The position numbers and the translations under genes are program-made. A stretch of 25,782 bases of DNA from assembly GCA_037446075.1 (NCBI GenBank), contig JBBIJH010000024.1, positions 1 to 25,782 of the forward strand, in the 5' to 3' direction. The stretch comes from JBBIJH01 sp037446075. Its GTDB lineage: Bacteria; Bacteroidota; Ignavibacteria; UBA10030; JAHEZR01. Below are positions 6,687 to 14,443 of the stretch, piece after piece; the stretch's first letter is position 1; each line of letters begins with the position of its first letter. The notes beneath the pieces are model-generated. The model was not told the origin of the DNA and ran no database searches. It saw only the letters and a program-made list of their open reading frames with translations.

Positions 6687-7489
6687 TCGAGACAGAAACC
6701 GTAGAGACTGCTTTACACAGAGACGCACTTGCCTCAACGCAGCAGGAACTTATCGTCTCCACAGCGACGCTTTCGGATAGATTCATCGATCCACCACCGG
6801 GGAAACTTTATCTCCTCTACGGTGCCCGCGAGGTCTTTCATCTTTCACTCTTCGTCGCGTCTAAGATTCTGGGCCATCCTGACTTGTCGGGACCAGTTGC
6901 GCTTGTCGATGGGGCAAACCGATTTGACCCGTACTACCTTGCTCGCGTCCTTCGGGGACAGTACGGTGATGCAAGGCCGTTCCTCAAGAATATTTATGTC
7001 TCCCGCGGCTTCACCTGTTACCAGATGGAGGCAGCGATCACACAGCGATTGCCTCAGTTCTTACGCAAGATGGAATCGAAAACGGCGATGATTTTTGGAT
7101 TGCTGGATACGTTCTACGACGAGCAGGCAAGGTTCCAAGAAGTGCAGAGAAGCTTAGAACGGATTATGAAAAGACTTCATGAGATGAAGAAGGAAGGTGT
7201 TTCGATTCTCATTGTTGCTCTTGAGATGAAGGTTTTACCCGAAGAGCGGAATCAACTGTTCCGCTCGCTCAAGACGAGTGCTGATCGGGTTTACCGGCTT
7301 GAAGTGAGGAAAGATTACTGTCAACTGCTTTTAGAATCGACTCAGATGGAAAGTGTAGCAAAACTTAAGAAGGAGAACCACTATGGGCCGTACCGTCCCG
7401 ACCTTCACATACCTCGTTCAAGAAGAAGCATCCTCGTGGGCAAAATTCCGACGGGGGCTGAGGAAAGAGGATCAAGAAATCTTCGATGA
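6683..7489 (+). CDS. RecA/RadA-fold accessory protein with degenerate P-loop (ImuA-like)
   Basis: 268-aa protein with a recognisable RecA-like core. A beta-strand GKLYLLYGAREVFHLSLF (residues 40-57) sits where Walker A belongs but lacks the GK[T/S] residues. GPVALVDGANRFDP (70-83) is a Walker-B-like strand, and VSRGFTCYQMEAAI (107-119) and TAMIFGLLDTFYDE (134-147) resemble the following strands of RadA-like proteins. Without the P-loop Lys and Thr it is unlikely to hydrolyse ATP and more likely acts as a RecA- or polymerase-binding platform, as proposed for ImuA in imuA-imuB-dnaE2 cassettes. It is coupled to dinB by a 4-nt overlap. Its last 36 codons overlap the next gene by 107 nt. Confidence 0.82.
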   Translation: MIETETVETALHRDALASTQQELIVSTATLSDRFIDPPPGKLYLLYGAREVFHLSLFVASKILGHPDLSGPVALVDGANRFDPYYLARVLRGQYGDARPFLKNIYVSRGFTCYQMEAAITQRLPQFLRKMESKTAMIFGLLDTFYDEQARFQEVQRSLERIMKRLHEMKKEGVSILIVALEMKVLPEERNQLFRSLKTSADRVYRLEVRKDYCQLLLESTQMESVAKLKKENHYGPYRPDLHIPRSRRSILVGKIPTGAEERGSRNLR

Positions 7490-7658
7490 TCTTTTCCGCG
7501 CGCCGCGAAAACATCTCGCCGCTTCGGCGTATACGGTCCGCTCGATGCCGTTGGAGAGCATGATCATGGCAATGCTTCTCGAAGAACACAAACTCGTCCT
7601 TCAACTGAAAGCTCGCATCGAACGGCTGGAAGTATCCAGCCCCTCTACAGGATCGTAG
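7383..7658 (+). CDS. Small conserved-looking protein of the PolB cassette
   Basis: 91-aa protein, unnamed. It begins MGRTVPTFTYLVQEE, has a basic amphipathic middle (WAKFRRGLRKEDQEIFDDLFRAPRKH) and ends in a helix with coiled-coil character (MLLEEHKLVLQLKARIERLE). The GRTxPT start and FRR-LR-DQ-FD-LF pattern resemble, from memory, small proteins found beside similar polymerases in haloarchaea; a profile search would be decisive. It has a strong ribosome site (AAGGAG, 7 nt spacing), which supports the start despite the 107-nt overlap with the RecA-like gene in another frame. It ends 16 nt before polB. It could be an oligomerising adaptor or polymerase accessory subunit. Confidence 0.75.
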   Translation: MGRTVPTFTYLVQEEASSWAKFRRGLRKEDQEIFDDLFRAPRKHLAASAYTVRSMPLESMIMAMLLEEHKLVLQLKARIERLEVSSPSTGS

Positions 7659-7674
7659 ACCGTGGGAGTTCACG

Positions 7675-10002
7675 ATGAAAACTATCAAAGCTTGGCTGTT
7701 TGATCTGTACCCAACAACCGAAGGGATGACTCTCTGGCTCATCGACGAAGAGGGGAAGAAGCATTGCTGCCGTGATCGGTTTGTGCCTTCGTTTTATCTC
7801 CATCTTCGGCCGCACGAGATCGAGCGCGTGAAAGCACTTGGAAGAAAGTACCACCTTCCAATTTCTATCACACGCGCACAGAAGACTGAGCTTTATACGG
7901 GAGAAGCCCTTGAGGTCTTGGAGGTGAACGTTCATCAGCCGACGCAGCTTCAGCAGGTTGTCTGGACGTTCGAGCGGTTCTTTCCACACTTTGCGTTCTT
8001 CAACTCGGACATTCCCGCGGCGCAGATGTATCTCTATCACACACGGCTTTTCCCCCTCGCGTACGGCGAATACACGATCGACGAGAACGGGTGGCTTTCC
8101 GGCTTCCTCATCAATGATCGGCCAGATGCGCTGGAATACCCATGTCGCCAGCTCACAGTAATGTCAGGCAGGAATCGCCACGAGACAGTTGCTCCGAAAT
8201 ACCAGCGAGTGCTTCAGTTTGAAATTTCGTATGATGGCTCCTCTTATCTTCTGGAGCAAGAAGATCCTGTCGAGGCACTTCAAACACTAAACTGGCATCT
8301 CCAGCGATGCGACCCTGACGTCATCCTTACGGATTGGGGTGACGCGTCGCTCATGCCGCTTCTCCGTTCGCTTTCGGAGAAATTCAAGATTCCATTGCTT
8401 TTCAACCGCGATCCCGATGTTGGATATTTCACGACGAGAGAGTCGAGCTACTTCACCTACGGGAAGATTGTCCACAAAGATGGCGCGTTCGAGCTTGCAG
8501 GCCGCTGGCATCTCGATGCACAGAATTCGTTCATCATGGATGAATCGGATTTCGAGGGGCTATTTGAGCTTGCGCGACTGACACAGATTCCTGTTCAACA
8601 TCAAGCGCGCACGACGATAGGGACAGGACTTTCGTCAATGCAACTGTCATGGGCATATCGGAATAACATCCTCATTCCGGCAAAGAAGCGGGAACCGGAG
8701 GAGTTCAAACCCGCGAGCACTCTTCTGCTTTCCGACCGCGGCGGACTCATTTTCCAGCCGATAATGGGATACCATGAGGATGTTGCTGAGCTTGATTTCG
8801 CATCGATGTATCCATCGCTGATGGAGATGCACAACATTTCACCCGAGACGGTGAACTGCCGCTGCTGCCACAACAGAAAGGTCCCCGAGCTTGGCTACAC
8901 GATCTGCGAGAAGAAGCGCGGCATCGTGCCAGAGACGCTGAAGCCCATCCTTGCCAAGCGCGCATATTACAAGCGCAAGAAGCGTGAGGCAACATCGCCA
9001 TCGGAGAGAACAAAATATGACCGCCGACAGAACGCACTGAAGTGGATGCTCGTCACCTGTTTTGGCTATCTCGGTTACAAGAATGCACGCTACGGGAAGA
9101 TCGAAGCGCACGAGGCGGTAAACGCTTTCTCACGAGAAGCCTTGCTCACCGCAAAAGAAATTGCTGAGGTAAACGGCTTTACGCTTATCCACGGCATTGT
9201 GGATTGCCTCTGGCTCAAAAGAGAAGGAGCAACGGAAGTGGACTACGAGGAACTTTGCAAGAAAATCAAAGCGGCGGTGGGGGTAGATATCACGCTGGAG
9301 GGAATTTACAGCTGGATACTTTTTCCTGCCTCGAAGATGGACCCGCTCACGAGCGTGGCAAACCGGTATGTCGGTTGGTACAGGCACGGTGAGTTAAAGG
9401 TGCGCGGCATCGAGGTGCGGCGACGCGATACACCGCTCTTTGTGAAGAAAGTCCAGGCTGCAGCACTGGAGTGCTTCACAGATGCCCAGAACATCGAGGA
9501 AATCCGGGCTGCGATTCCGGCCATCCTCCGAACTGTTGACTATTACATTCACGACCTGCAAGAAGGAAGGGTGAACCCCCTCGAGTTGGTCATCCGCCGA
9601 CAAATCTCTCAGGAGCCAAACGCGTACGTGAACGAAAGTCTCAATGCTGTGGTTGCGAAGGCAATCGAGGAGGCGGGGATTCATCTCTCCCCCGGCGAGA
9701 TGATTGAGTATATCATCCTCGACCACACAGGAAAGAAGAAACTCGAGAAGGCTAAGCCTTTAGCCCTCTACGACCTTGCCGATGGTTACGACGTTGAGAA
9801 GTATACGGAGCTTACGCTGAAGGCAATTGAAACGTTGCTTCAGCCGTTTGGGTATGATGCGCAGACCCTGGTGGAGCTGTTGGGAATAAAGACAGCGAAG
9901 AAAAAACCTGACGCGGCACCATGTAGCCCATCAAGCGCAGCATCGGAAGAACTCTTCACCCTCATTCTCTCAGGCCGGACCGTTAGCTCGATAGGTCAAT
10001 GA
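7675..10002 (+). CDS. polB: B-family DNA polymerase, PolB2-like, altered motif C
   Basis: 775-aa DNA polymerase elongation subunit. Motif A is ELDFASMYPSLMEMHNISP with metal-ligand D374. Motif B is K456-WMLVTCFG464 (family norm K-x3-N-S-x-Y-G; Asn and Ser replaced by Val and Thr). Motif C is HG-I508-V509-D510-C instead of YGDTDS: the second Asp is kept, the first is Ile. C395, C397, C398 and C411, between motifs A and B, form a likely zinc site. The exonuclease region (about 175-310) keeps only traces of ExoI and ExoII, so proofreading is probably lost. This matches the PolB2/Dpo2-like group, described as partly inactivated and linked to damage tolerance. Ribosome site GGGAG; last gene of the cassette, overlapping ftcD convergently by 7 nt. 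Confidence 0.9.
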   Translation: MKTIKAWLFDLYPTTEGMTLWLIDEEGKKHCCRDRFVPSFYLHLRPHEIERVKALGRKYHLPISITRAQKTELYTGEALEVLEVNVHQPTQLQQVVWTFERFFPHFAFFNSDIPAAQMYLYHTRLFPLAYGEYTIDENGWLSGFLINDRPDALEYPCRQLTVMSGRNRHETVAPKYQRVLQFEISYDGSSYLLEQEDPVEALQTLNWHLQRCDPDVILTDWGDASLMPLLRSLSEKFKIPLLFNRDPDVGYFTTRESSYFTYGKIVHKDGAFELAGRWHLDAQNSFIMDESDFEGLFELARLTQIPVQHQARTTIGTGLSSMQLSWAYRNNILIPAKKREPEEFKPASTLLLSDRGGLIFQPIMGYHEDVAELDFASMYPSLMEMHNISPETVNCRCCHNRKVPELGYTICEKKRGIVPETLKPILAKRAYYKRKKREATSPSERTKYDRRQNALKWMLVTCFGYLGYKNARYGKIEAHEAVNAFSREALLTAKEIAEVNGFTLIHGIVDCLWLKREGATEVDYEELCKKIKAAVGVDITLEGIYSWILFPASKMDPLTSVANRYVGWYRHGELKVRGIEVRRRDTPLFVKKVQAAALECFTDAQNIEEIRAAIPAILRTVDYYIHDLQEGRVNPLELVIRRQISQEPNAYVNESLNAVVAKAIEEAGIHLSPGEMIEYIILDHTGKKKLEKAKPLALYDLADGYDVEKYTELTLKAIETLLQPFGYDAQTLVELLGIKTAKKKPDAAPCSPSSAASEELFTLILSGRTVSSIGQ

Positions 10003-11057
10003 GGAGTTTGGCGGGCAGACATTTCTATCATATACTCAATCACCTTTTTCTTCGGGTCAAACGTCTCGAGCTGGCTCAAGCCAAGTTGTTCAACTGCAAG
10101 TGAGACAAGCTCTTCTTCCGGCAGATTCATCCCCCTTCCCGTCCGCTCGGCGTAGTATCTCCCAGCCATCAAGAGGGCTTCGAGCGGTGCAAGTCCGACT
10201 ATCTCGCTGCCTGTGGCATCAAATCCGAGAGACCTTGCCTGCCTCCTGACTTCCTCAAACGCTACATGAGGAGGGGTAATCTCGTAATCAACGAGGTTAA
10301 TTGACACTTGAGCTATCTGAAAGCGCTCAAGGGCCACCCCCAACGCCTTCACGGCTTTCAGCGATCCGGGTACCTTGATTGTCTCCCCCCTCTCATTCTT
10401 CACCGGCTTCCCGGATTCGTCCTTCATTACTCTGCCGCTCTCACGGATGCGCAGAGCGATCTCCTGTGCCACGGACTGCTCTGGTGTATTCAGATTGACG
10501 TTGTACGCAATGAGAAACTTCCGGGCACCTGTGACCGTGGCGCCGGACTTCGCGTTGAATTCGGACGGTCCATAGTCCGGCTTCCAGTCGGGATCGAGCA
10601 GCTTGTCAGCAAGCCCCTCATACTCACCCTTGCGGATATCAGCTAGGTTCTTTCTCTCGGGCCGCGTTGCCGCGTACTCATAGAGATAGACAGGAATCCG
10701 GAGTTGACTACCAACACGGCGAGCGTATTCGTGAGCCAAACGAACACAATCATCCATCGTCACCCCTCGGATGGGCACAAAGGGCACAACATCCGTAGCT
10801 CCGATTCGTGGGTGCTCGCCTTTGTGCTCTCGCATGTCGATGAGCGAAGCTGCAGTCTTTGTAGCTTCATAAGCTGCTTCCACAACAGGCTGAGGCTCTC
10901 CGACGAATGTGACAACGACTCGATTATAATCGTGGTCCGGTTCCACGCTAAGCAGCTTAACACCGCTGATCGATTCAATGCTGGAGGCGATCGCGTTGAT
11001 GGTTTCTGCATTTCGGCCTTCACTAAAGTTTGGAACGCACTCTACGATTTGCCTCAT
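9996..11057 (-). CDS. ftcD: Glutamate formimidoyltransferase
   Basis: 353-aa enzyme transferring the formimino group of N-formimino-L-glutamate to tetrahydrofolate, the last step of histidine degradation in this pathway variant. The signature start VECVPNFSEGRN, the folate-site strand GEHPRIGATDVVPFVPI with the catalytic His region, and GARKFLIAYNVNLNT are all present. The length fits the stand-alone transferase plus a short C-terminal extension and lacks the cyclodeaminase domain of the mammalian bifunctional enzyme, so a separate cyclodeaminase must exist elsewhere. Its ATG overlaps the DUF429 stop (ATGA) and no separate Shine-Dalgarno is visible, indicating translational coupling. It is the last gene of the minus-strand block. 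Confidence 0.93.
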   Translation of the reverse strand: MRQIVECVPNFSEGRNAETINAIASSIESISGVKLLSVEPDHDYNRVVVTFVGEPQPVVEAAYEATKTAASLIDMREHKGEHPRIGATDVVPFVPIRGVTMDDCVRLAHEYARRVGSQLRIPVYLYEYAATRPERKNLADIRKGEYEGLADKLLDPDWKPDYGPSEFNAKSGATVTGARKFLIAYNVNLNTPEQSVAQEIALRIRESGRVMKDESGKPVKNERGETIKVPGSLKAVKALGVALERFQIAQVSINLVDYEITPPHVAFEEVRRQARSLGFDATGSEIVGLAPLEALLMAGRYYAERTGRGMNLPEEELVSLAVEQLGLSQLETFDPKKKVIEYMIEMSARQTPH

Positions 11058-11701
11058 TTTATTACATTCTTAGAGTTGGGTATGACGATCGCACCTTCTT
11101 TTTCGTTCCCGAGCACTTCTGTCCTTCCCTCCAGGTAGAGCCGAGCAACGAGAGCACTTGTGACGGCATCAAGTTCATCTCCGTTCATCTGCTTGTCAAG
11201 GCCCACCACACCCAGCTTTTCTAATCCACGCCGAAGCTTCCCAAGTCCATCCTGTTTCCGAGCAATCCCCCAGACATCCTGTGCTGCCCCGGGAAAGACC
11301 TCGATCACCTCATAACCGCGTCCCCTGAGTTTTCTCTTGAGCGCGATTCCCCGATTTGTTAGTGATCGCATCGGACCAAGGGTGATCGGGAAAAAGCGAA
11401 TCCCTCGCCGAAGAAGCTCCCGATCGCAGGGACGGAAATGCTCACCGTTGCAATCCTCGATTGTCTTTCGGCCGGGAGGTAAATTCAGTGGGGCATCAAT
11501 CGCGACGAGATCCGGTTTTGCTTGCCTGACGTGTCTGAGGATTTCCTCGTCAGTAGATACGGTTTCGCACTTCGAGATCCGACGCCCTTGAAGAGTGCAG
11601 ATGCCTGTATTCCGCCGAGGGCTACCCGCGAGGTCGATGCCGACGACGACATGCTTCTTGCACGTTGGGCTGATCGAGGATTTTCTCGGCGCTCTTGCCA
11701 T
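11054..11701 (-). CDS. DUF429 family protein, RNase H-like fold
   Basis: 215-aa protein. The opening strand VVVGIDLAGSPRRNTG has the acidic residue of RNase H/actin-like folds, followed by LVAIDAPLNLPPGR and a late acidic site MNGDELDAVTSALVARLYLEG. This arrangement is typical of DUF429, predicted to be a nuclease but uncharacterised. The conserved block CDRELLRRGIRFFPITLGPMRSLTNRG is also typical. It sits between hutI (3-nt gap) and ftcD (4-nt overlap), so it is tightly cotranslated with histidine-degradation enzymes, yet nothing in it suggests a role in that pathway. Read-through coexpression is the only support for a functional link. Confidence 0.85.
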   Translation of the reverse strand: MARAPRKSSISPTCKKHVVVGIDLAGSPRRNTGICTLQGRRISKCETVSTDEEILRHVRQAKPDLVAIDAPLNLPPGRKTIEDCNGEHFRPCDRELLRRGIRFFPITLGPMRSLTNRGIALKRKLRGRGYEVIEVFPGAAQDVWGIARKQDGLGKLRRGLEKLGVVGLDKQMNGDELDAVTSALVARLYLEGRTEVLGNEKEGAIVIPNSKNVIK

Positions 11702-11704
11702 CCC

Positions 11705-12952
11705 TCACTCGAATTCCAGAATCGTTCCTCTCTTGATCACCTTGTAAACTAAGTTCACCCCGAAGTGGTATGGGAGATACCGATACGTGCCTGCATCGTA
11801 AACGACAATATCTGCTTCTTTTCCAATCTCGATACTGCCCACTTTATCTGAGAGCCCGAGAGCAGCTGCTGCGTTCAGAGTGGATGCCGTAATCGCTTCT
11901 TCCGGCGTCATGGACATATGTGTGCACGCAATCGTCATCATCATCGGCATCGAGAAGCTCATGCACGATCCGGGGTTGAAATCTGTTGCCAGTGCGACGG
12001 GTACGCCTGCGTCAATGAGCTTCCTTGCTGGTGCGTACCGGTGCCCTAAGACAAAGGAAACTCCCGGTAGTAGAGTCGCAATGACACCCCCCCTTTTCAA
12101 AGCTTCCACGCCGGATGCCGTCACGTATTCAAGGTGATCTGCAGAAACCGCGCCAACTTTGGCGGCAAGCTCCGCACCACCTGTCCACCCTAACTCCTCG
12201 GCATGGACCTTTGGCCGCATCCCGAACTTCTTTCCCGCCGTCAAGATCTTTTCACTTTCCTCGGTATCAAAATATCCGGCTTCACAAAAGACATCGCAGA
12301 ACTTCGCAAGGTGCTTCGTTCCAACATACGGGATCATCTTGTCGAGAAGAAGCTGGACATACTCCCTATTTCTCTCGCTGTACTCAGGTGGAATCGCATG
12401 AGCTCCAAGAAAAGTTCCGACGACAGTCATCATGTGCTCTTTCTCAAGCTCATGAATTACCTCTAGCAGCTTAATCTCGTTCTCCACGTCAAGTCCGTAG
12501 CCCGTCTTGATCTCGACAGTTGTTGTTCCATACCGCAGCATGAGATCGAGACGAGAGTCTGCAAGCTTTTTGAGTTCTCTCTTCGAGGCTTTCCGCACTT
12601 CCCGAACGGTGCTCAAGATCCCTCCGCCTTCATCGGCAATCTGCTGATAAGTCCTTCCCTCGGATCGCAATGCAAACTCGTCCTCCCGACTTCCCGCAAA
12701 GACAAGGTGTGTGTGGGAATCCACAAAACCCGGCAAAACTACTTTCCCCGTCGCATCTAGGATATCCGTTTCCTGGTTGACCTCAAACTGGAAATCTGAA
12801 TCACGTCCGACCCACTCGATGATTCCATCTCTGACAAGGACAGAGCCATCCTCAATGACACCCAGCTCACGCATCTCCCTTCCGATTTTGGTCCGCTTGC
12901 CCTGAGCGGCGACAGTGACGAGTTGCCGAGCATGTCGTATTAGGAGATTCAT
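11705..12952 (-). CDS. hutI: Imidazolonepropionase
   Basis: 415-aa amidohydrolase-superfamily enzyme hydrolysing 4-imidazolone-5-propionate to N-formimino-L-glutamate. It shows the metal-binding HxH in VDSHTHLVFAGSR, GTFLGAHAIPPEY, KVHAEELGWTGGAELA, the metal His in SADHLEY, and the catalytic Asp in ALATDFNPGS. ATG 12952 is preferred: it gives the family's usual N-terminus (LLIRHARQLVTV) and lies 20 nt after the aldo/keto reductase stop. A TTG at 12997 would add 15 residues inside the neighbour. No strong Shine-Dalgarno is visible, so coupling to the upstream gene is likely. It works with hutU and ftcD. Confidence 0.94.
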   Translation of the reverse strand: MNLLIRHARQLVTVAAQGKRTKIGREMRELGVIEDGSVLVRDGIIEWVGRDSDFQFEVNQETDILDATGKVVLPGFVDSHTHLVFAGSREDEFALRSEGRTYQQIADEGGGILSTVREVRKASKRELKKLADSRLDLMLRYGTTTVEIKTGYGLDVENEIKLLEVIHELEKEHMMTVVGTFLGAHAIPPEYSERNREYVQLLLDKMIPYVGTKHLAKFCDVFCEAGYFDTEESEKILTAGKKFGMRPKVHAEELGWTGGAELAAKVGAVSADHLEYVTASGVEALKRGGVIATLLPGVSFVLGHRYAPARKLIDAGVPVALATDFNPGSCMSFSMPMMMTIACTHMSMTPEEAITASTLNAAAALGLSDKVGSIEIGKEADIVVYDAGTYRYLPYHFGVNLVYKVIKRGTILEFE

Positions 12953-12972
12953 AGAGTTGAGATCAGCGGTGG

Positions 12973-13941
12973 CTACTCGTAGAAGTTCCTTTCCCAAGCA
13001 TGCTTCTTCAGCTCTTCGATGAGGAAGGAGGAAAGTGTCCGCCCGTCGGATACGGCGCAGTTCGCTTCGACGTGTGCGACTCTACGCATGCCGGGGATCA
13101 CGGTGGAAACTTCAGGAGGAGTGAGGCAGTAACGCAAAGCGAGCTCTGGGAGAGTCTGCAGATCTCGGCCGACAAGTCTCTGAAGTGCTTGGACTCTTTC
13201 CCACACCTGCCTTTTTCGATCTCCGCGAAAATAGCGGTTCCGCCAGTCTTTCGCTGGAAAGGTCGTCTCGGGGGTAATTCTACCTGTTAGACTTCCTTCA
13301 TCAAATGGGACCCGGACAATAACGCCGATGTTCTTCTCTCTGCAGAGAGGGAATAATTTCTTTTCTGGAGATTGATCAAAGATGTTGTAGATAACTTGAA
13401 AAGTGTCGACGAGCCCGCTTGCTCCAATTTTGAGTGCAGTGTCGGGTGCGTGGTCGTTAATGGAAACACCAAATGCTCTCAGCTTTCCCTCTTCCTTCAA
13501 CTTCTGAATCGCTTCTTGCCAATCGCCCTGATACAACCATTCATCCACCCAGACATGGAACTGTTGTACATCGAGGCAATCCACGCCGAGGTTCTTGAGG
13601 CTCTTCTCAGTGCAATCGATAACGTAATCTTTGGGGAAAGCTTCTGTGACTGGAAGATCTCTCCGGGCTGGCCAGAGGCGGTTCTTCGGGGGAATTTTTG
13701 TGGCGATGTAGATGCGCTCCTTCCGCTCCTTAAGAAACTTCCCGATGAGCTGTTCACTATGACCGTCACCATACGCGAGGGCCGTGTCAATGAAATTAAC
13801 GCCAAGATCGGCGGCCTTGTGAAGGGCACGCATTGATTCCGTGTCCTCAGAATCTTGCCACATCCCTCCGCCGATTCCCCACGCGCCGAAACCGATTTCT
13901 GAGACTTTCAGGCCCGTCCTGCCGAGAGTCCTGTAGTTCAT
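12973..13941 (-). CDS. Aldo/keto reductase
   Basis: 322-aa NAD(P)H-dependent oxidoreductase with a TIM-barrel fold. It has the standard start MNYRTLGRTGLKVSEIGFGAWGIGGG and the catalytic tetrad: Asp and Tyr in FIDTALAYGDGHSE, Lys in IATKIPP, His in QQFHVW. The C-terminal coenzyme region includes LALRYCLTPPEVSTVIPGMRRVAHVEAN. The substrate cannot be told from sequence. An AGGAGGGAG site stands immediately before the ATG. It lies within the hut/peptidase block, between the SRPBCC gene (41 bp) and hutI (20 bp), so is probably cotranscribed, with no clear pathway link. Confidence 0.92.
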   Translation of the reverse strand: MNYRTLGRTGLKVSEIGFGAWGIGGGMWQDSEDTESMRALHKAADLGVNFIDTALAYGDGHSEQLIGKFLKERKERIYIATKIPPKNRLWPARRDLPVTEAFPKDYVIDCTEKSLKNLGVDCLDVQQFHVWVDEWLYQGDWQEAIQKLKEEGKLRAFGVSINDHAPDTALKIGASGLVDTFQVIYNIFDQSPEKKLFPLCREKNIGVIVRVPFDEGSLTGRITPETTFPAKDWRNRYFRGDRKRQVWERVQALQRLVGRDLQTLPELALRYCLTPPEVSTVIPGMRRVAHVEANCAVSDGRTLSSFLIEELKKHAWERNFYE

Positions 13942-13982
13942 CTCCCTCCTCTCGCTCTTGCTACGACGGTTAAATCATTCCG

Positions 13983-14432
13983 TCATTTCTTCTTTAGCTC
14001 CAAATACCTCTTCAGATTCCAGAGAGCCTCTTCCCACCCCTTCTGCACTCCGCGGTAGTAGGAGTTCCATTTCCTCCCTGTTCCGAATCCAGATTCGCGC
14101 ACCGTGACGATCGTCCTGTTTCCCCTCGTCTCCAAATCAAAAACCAATCGCAGGGGGCCGAGAGGCTTCAGGTCGGGCCGATAATACCACACATTCTTCA
14201 AGCCTAATGTCCGACCGGGAATGACCTTGTCGATGAAACCAACACTTACATAGAAATTCTCCTCATCGAACGCATGCCACCCGAGGCACCACACGCCTTC
14301 TTTGCGAGGAGCGATGACAACCTCCGTGGCACCCCACCAGCGCTTCAGGTCACAAGGCTCAATCAAGGCGCGAAACGTCCGTCCAGTCGACGCCGCGATT
14401 TCCACAGACTGTCTGACAACCTTCCCTGCCAC
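13983..14432 (-). CDS. SRPBCC/AHSA1-domain protein, GTG start
   Basis: 149-aa START/SRPBCC-fold protein of the Aha1-like (polyketide cyclase/ligand-binding) group. RQSVEIAASTGRTFRALIEPCDLKRWWG is the typical first helix-grip segment, and RLVFDLETRGNRTIVTVRESGFG and GWEEALWNLKRYLELKK are the late strand and long C-terminal helix. It probably binds a hydrophobic ligand; no enzymatic residues can be assigned. GTG 14432 is chosen because it is preceded by AAAGGAGGTATCC, a near-perfect Shine-Dalgarno. A start at 14498 would add 22 residues inside the upstream S9 peptidase, whose stop ends 11 nt before this GTG. Confidence 0.85.
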   Translation of the reverse strand: MAGKVVRQSVEIAASTGRTFRALIEPCDLKRWWGATEVVIAPRKEGVWCLGWHAFDEENFYVSVGFIDKVIPGRTLGLKNVWYYRPDLKPLGPLRLVFDLETRGNRTIVTVRESGFGTGRKWNSYYRGVQKGWEEALWNLKRYLELKKK

Positions 14433-14443
14433 GGATACCTCCT

